Origin: Globodera rostochiensis
Taxonomy: Eukaryota > Nematoda > Chromadorea > Rhabditida > Heteroderidae
Length of the DNA: 64,000 bases
Assembly (NCBI GenBank): GCA_018350325.1
Contig: JAEVLN010000005.1
Coordinates: 692,142 to 756,141, forward strand
Reading direction: 5' to 3'
A program made the position numbers and the translations under genes. The notes beneath the pieces were generated by a model. It did no database searches. It was not told where the DNA came from and was given only the letters and a program-made list of their open reading frames with translations. The stretch's first letter is position 1. Every line of letters starts with the position of its first letter. Positions 59,187-64,000 of the stretch are shown in pieces.

Positions 59187-62100
59187 TCATGCGCCCTTGA
59201 AGGGTGGGAATACTTCCGGTTCCGGCTCCTTGACATTTTGTTTGCACTTTACAGTCGGCATCTCTTCCAGTGTCAATTCGTGCCCATACGTAGCCAAAAG
59301 ATCCAAAACGGCACCATTGGTCCATCCAAAGCCGATCTGAGCATTTTGATCAAATTCAATGAGGTTTTGGCATTGGAAGTTTTTCCTCCCACCCGCCGAG
59401 TGATTTGAACCAAATAAAAATCAGGCAAAATATATTATTTTCAACAATTTTTATGCCAGGCATGCCCCCATTAAAAAGAGCTAAAACGATCATTCAATTG
59501 ATCAGATTTGAGCTGTCCAAAACTTAATGCATAATGTTACTCGTTTTTTGTTACTAATTGATTTGTTCCGTTTATGATTCTTTTTTGTATGTATGAGCCC
59601 CCAAAGTGATTAGCAAAACGATCACTTGCGCGTGGAAATCCCCGTGGGCACCGGAAGTGCCCGTGTCGGCCGCCATCTTCATCCACATGAATTTGTAACA
59701 GCTCTGGTACAGCTTGTAGTTGGCGGACAGCCATTGCCGTGCCCATTGCTTGGCCTTGTCCTCCATTCTGAGTGAATATTGTAAAGAATGGATGTACGGC
59801 ATTTGTTGATTATTAATTTATATTTTGATCAAATAAAATATACTTTTTGCTGCCCGAACGACGAAAGCTTTCAATCATCATGTGACTCAATGGCTTAAAA
59901 GCTGAATTATTAACCATAAAATTATTCGAAAAATACTTTCACAGAACCTGCCAAAGTTTTCTTCAATAAAAATGAATTTTCTCAAAAAACTTTTCAGTAG
60001 CGCCTATTGACATTAAACTTTATTATTAAAATAAATAAATTTCAAAATTTTGATATTCCTCAAAAACGAAATGTTCTTTAAATCCGGGTCTAGCTTTACC
60101 ATTTTCCCTTACCGGCCAAATGTTTGGAAAGTCCCACTGTTGTGAGGTGTTGACGACTGAGCTGAAATTGTTTTTCACAGATTAAATCCAGTTAAATTCC
60201 CCCCCCCCCTCCAACAGCTTCAAATGCACCTTGTCGGTATTCCGAACGGATGTTTCAGAAGACCATGGTCACGGTCCATTGCCTCGAACGTTTTGAACAC
60301 CCTTTCCGCCGACTCCACATCAACAGTGCCGTAGCATCTCGTGAACAATGGCATTACAATGCTTCCATAAAATGCTTTAGGACTCTTTTGGCCGGCACTT
60401 CCCTGTTTAAAGTCGTTGTATGTGCCGAATTTCTCGAGAAAGTCCTCGCGAAAGCGTTGGTACTTCGTATAGTACATGGTGGCATTTTTTTTGTCGCCTT
60501 AATCCCAGTAAGTGCAGAAATTATAAAGATTTTTGGCTTCAGAAAATTCAGCTAAATCTTGACGATTTTCACTACAAGTTCAAAAATTTGGCTTCTTGGT
60601 TTGATTTTTGTATCAGAATTTACCAATTTGGAGAAATAAGTGGGCTATCTTCTCGAAGTTTCCACAGATCAGTGCGTTCAAGTCCACCGGCACAATGTCG
60701 GTTGTCACCAAATTGATCAATTTCCACGGGTTGCTTTTGTCCTCGGTGTCCTCGCGGATCCATCGGGCTAAATTGGGGTAAATTCTCGTGATCCGGCTCT
60801 CTGAAAAATTTTGAGAATTTTAACTTATTCGTTAATAAATAGGTCCACTATTTTCAACCTTTGGAAAAATTTTAAAAATATTCCTTAATTAGTTGAAATG
60901 GCGGCATTATATTGATTTTCCATGTAATTTTTTCTCTTCTTTAAGCTTTTTTGTTGGGGGGTCCGGGGCCTAAAAAAAGATTACAGCAAAAAAATTATTT
61001 TGTTCAATATTTTTTGTGAATTTTCAGACTCACAACTGAAGTCCCATCCGGACTCGGCCGTAGACGCCATTTGCTTCCAAACGGCTGCCTTTTTCTTCGG
61101 GTCCGTGATGTCCTTGACGAGGTCCACGTCTTTGCAGAATGACTCCGGACGAGGCACCTTTTAACATTGAGGAGCCTATAATTATTGTCCTTTTAAATTC
61201 TGCATTTTTCTTCATTTTTAAATTCGAACCATCCGAATAATTCGATTTCTGAACAATGGTCAGAATTTTGCTTGTCGCCTGATTATTATTATTATTTGGA
61301 AAGATCCGATCATTTGTTGAGTATCATAATAAAATAATAAATGTTTTGATCATGCAAACACTAGTGCTCGGCAATGGCATCGATACGATATATCGAACGA
61401 TATTTCGATAAAATATCGGTATCGAAAAATATCGAATTCCTAACATTTTTCCGATACGATATATCGAACGATATTTCGATAAAATATCGGTATCGAAAAA
61501 TATCGAAAAAAAACCGATATATCGCGATATTTTTATCGAAATATCGTATCGTGCCGAGCACTAGCAAACACTGCTCGCTCAGCTGACCAACATTGCTGTT
61601 TGCCCTGTATTGATAAAATTGCGCATGCCGATTGTTGTTCATGAGGACAGTAACATTGCGATTTGTAAGCCAAAAGTTGAGTTCCTTTTGCAATAAAGAA
61701 ATCCATTTTAATTGGTTGTTAATTGAAATTAATTAATTTTGTTTTTATGAATATTTGAAAAATTGAATTTGACCTTGACAAGAACCGGTAGCATTTGCCT
61801 AAGAAATTCGGTGTCACCGGTGGCCCCATAATAATCATAGACCATTCTGAATGTTTAATGCTTTAAATTGTTGTTTATAATCATGTTTTGTGACTAAAAC
61901 GTACGACGTGAGGAAGGGCGGTTGAGAACGTTTGCTGTAGTAAATTCGGCCTCCGTTCGGCACAAAGCCAAAATGGTTGACCAACTCCGCAAAATTCATG
62001 CACATGGACTTCACCGACTTTTTCATTCCTAATGTTTTAATTTAAATTGTATTGATCAGCTTCTCTTAAAAGACGGATGGATAGTGAGTGATTAGGAGGA

Positions 62101-63273
62101 ATTGTGAATGGATGATCGATCAAACCACTCTCCTAACTTTGATAAGATCACCAACCGGAGGCAAGAAGACCGCGTACAATCCAATAACTGTCCCAGTAAT
62201 AAAACTCCCGGAAACGACCTCCCGGCACCACAAACGGGTTGGACACGTAGATCAGCGAGTGCATCTGACTGTCTTTCAGCTGAAAATTTTGAAAAAGTGA
62301 ATTCAAATAATGAATATTGCGCCTGTCCCATTCTTTGTTGTACCTTTTTAGGCATTTTTCTGCCCAATTGTTTCCACAAATGGTTCAGCTGTTTGGCCCA
62401 ATCTTTGAATTTTGCGTCTTTGATGCGCTCAAACATTGGCGGATTTTCAACCCAATCTTCAGGATCATGCCTTAATAGTCAAATGAAAGAATTTTGAAAT
62501 TCATAATTTTAACAGGTCCACTTTGATCAATTAGGCACTATCTGTTTAGCCCCTTCATTTCCGATCGCTGGATATCAAAAATACTTCTCAGGGTCAGGTT
62601 CTGATCACAAACTTACTGGAGCAGCACTCCGTCGGCCTTGCCAAAATTGTCTCGAACAAATGTGTTCAGACGCTCAACATCATCTTTGCTCAATGTGCTT
62701 ACATTAAACTTGGCCCAATCAGTCACATTGAACATCGATTTAAAATCTTCGACGACCTTTTTGGCATCGAACTTCAGCGGACGGTCAGCAAAATGCTTGG
62801 CATCGCCGTTCCACAGTACGCCATGGTAGTTGACCGCCTGAAAGGTGATCGCGACAATGGACAAAACCAGAACTTTTTAAATTCATTTACTCCGTTTTGG
62901 TCCATTTTGATCACGACCAAATCATTTAAAAATGAACAAGCTTTCCGGTTTAAAGGACCCAGAGTTCAGAGAGCAAAAACGTTTCAATTATATTTAATCC
63001 AATGATCTTGAATTCAAAACTAAAAATTAAAATGAATTTTTAAAAATGCTCAAGTGCCAAAGTAAAATCGTGGCACCGCGATACCTCAAGGATTTTGCCA
63101 TAACAATAAATGGGTGCCAGGTCTGGCCACAGTGCTTCACAGGGCCGTTCTACGAAGGAAAGCGATGCCAAGTCGATGCCGTCCAGGGAACAATTGTACT
63201 TGGTCGGTTTAGTGCCAACACAAAATTTGAACAGAAGCAAAAGAATGAGGGCAAAGGGACAAAAACATAACAT
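59187..63273 (-). CDS. tre: Secreted trehalase (GH37)
   Basis: Hydrolyses trehalose to two glucose. Minus-strand exons include 63273-63085 (signal peptide [20 protein letters not shown]), 62837-62617, 62470-62344, 62279 to about 62154, 62028 to about 61904, about 61845-61773, about 61686-61562, about 61165-61033, about 60800-60627, about 60500-60220, about 60180-60115, about 59905-59850, about 59770-59600, and a final one ending at the stop 59187. Trehalase signature 1 is seen as [15 protein letters not shown] and signature 2 as QWDFPNIWP. Also [39 protein letters not shown], and [14 protein letters not shown] near the end. Length about 560-600 residues, normal for the family. The usual glycine-rich GGGGEY is not evident. 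In cyst nematodes trehalose is abundant in egg fluid, so a hatching-related role is possible but inferred. Confidence 0.9.
61362..61563. mobile_element. 202-bp hAT-type MITE with 8-bp target-site duplication
   Basis: The ends TAGTGCTCGGCA / TGCCGAGCACTA are inverted. The exact 8-bp direct repeat GCAAACAC flanks it (61354-61361 and 61564-61571). The interior has two tandem copies of a 57-bp unit rich in CGATAT/ATATCG (61380-61437 and 61452-61508). It abuts the trehalase exon encoding [14 protein letters not shown]. Confidence 0.92.
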
Positions 63274-64000
63274 CCTTGGACGTTAACACCAATCTCAGTT
63301 ATGATGATGAAAAAACAAAGCTTTTTTCATTCAGAATTGATAGTTTTTGCTTAATTGGTTGAAAATATTTTTAAAAATAGCATTGCCTTACTATACTAAT
63401 TTTGGAAATTTACTATATAATTGAAAATTTCTTATTAATTTTATGAACATTGCAGCTAAAATGGAATAAAATTTTTCGTTTTGATGACAAAAAATGTGAA
63501 AACGAATGAATGGTGTGATTCATTATAAAACGCTGATGAATAAGCCAGAGGAATGGACAAAATTTTAAAAAATGCAAAAACAGATGAATAAAGTTTATAA
63601 ATTTTCTTTTTTGGTATTGATCGATCAAAATCAGTTAATTTCGATAATTAATTTGTTCCTAAATTGTCGATTGTGAATTTGGATGCTGTATATATGTCAA
63701 TATAAAATAAATTTCCCTTATCAATATCTAATAAAATGTTTATAATGTTGTCTATCTTTCGGTTGTATTGCATTTTCTTAATAAAATTTTTAAAATTCCA
63801 AAATACTTTAAAATTCCAAAATACTTGAAAATATGTTACAGTCTATGTGCTAATAAAATTTTTAAAAGCAGCGAAGTGTAACATTTTAGTTTTGTAGTTG
63901 AAATGTTACGTCGGCGAAATGAACAGCAGGATTTTGAATTTTATTTTTCTTACAAAATAAATCTTTAAAGACAAAAAGCATTATAATGATTTAAATTGAT
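63274..64000. other. AT-rich intergenic
   Basis: Upstream of trehalase. Short direct repeats (AAAATTCCAAAATACTT, twice near 63795-63825) and inverted TGTAACATTT / AAATGTTAC near 63878-63910. No gene seen. Confidence 0.5.

Noticed and set aside
1..64000. CRISPR arrays, rRNA genes, bacterial operons or origins
   Set aside because: Searched by eye; nothing of this kind is present, as expected for a nuclear nematode sequence.

Overview
The window is eukaryotic and nematode-like. It has AT-rich spacers, many short introns (about 30-100 nt, TTTCAG-type acceptors, some GC-AG), intron-split genes on both strands and a nematode repertoire (ShKT domains, a DVE-1/SATB-type double homeodomain protein, a secreted trehalase). 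Two lineage-expanded families look like those I know from potato cyst nematodes (Globodera): one resembling F-box proteins, one BTB/BACK. My best guess is a plant-parasitic cyst nematode (Heteroderidae). The species is inference.

Layout. 0.1-2.07 kb (+): a six-exon galactose-1-phosphate uridylyltransferase of actinobacterial rather than animal type. 3.7-12.7 kb: a large, decayed inverted duplication. Its right arm (-) is the 3' half of a long ShKT gene, its left arm (+) a mosaic of deleted and frameshifted copies of that half, and two tail-to-tail F-box-like family genes lie in the middle. The ShKT gene runs on the minus strand from a signal-peptide exon at 19.48 kb to 10.72 kb. It encodes four ShKT domains, a giant charged exon with an 11-residue tandem repeat, and a Gln-rich tail; two further exons at 10.6-10.16 kb encode a fifth ShKT domain. 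A small GC-rich plus-strand gene of unknown function is nested in one of its introns.

20.75-27.26 kb (-): an ortholog of dve-1 (ULD domain and two homeodomains), followed by about 16 kb with no convincing protein gene, full of poly-G/poly-C tracts and containing one tRNA-Gly(GCC). 43.9-46.1 kb: mobile-element debris (a hAT-type MITE, a Foldback-like element with tandem-repeat arms, a long inverted repeat). 46.1-54.15 kb: three BTB/BACK copies, all damaged, around an intact gene for a basic secreted protein.

55.5-58.85 kb (+): two more genes for secreted or membrane proteins. The second is a micro-exon gene: a signal-peptide exon followed by eight symmetric phase-1 exons of 27-36 nt, several clearly tandem duplicates together with their introns. 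59.19-63.27 kb (-): a secreted trehalase (GH37) with a hAT-type MITE at the edge of one exon.

Most of the non-dve-1 content is accessory material: duplicated families, pseudogenes, secreted proteins and non-autonomous transposons. The micro-exon gene, the bacterial-type GalT and the ShKT inverted duplication are the most unusual parts. Exon borders were placed by eye from splice consensus, phase and protein continuity; no transcript evidence was available.
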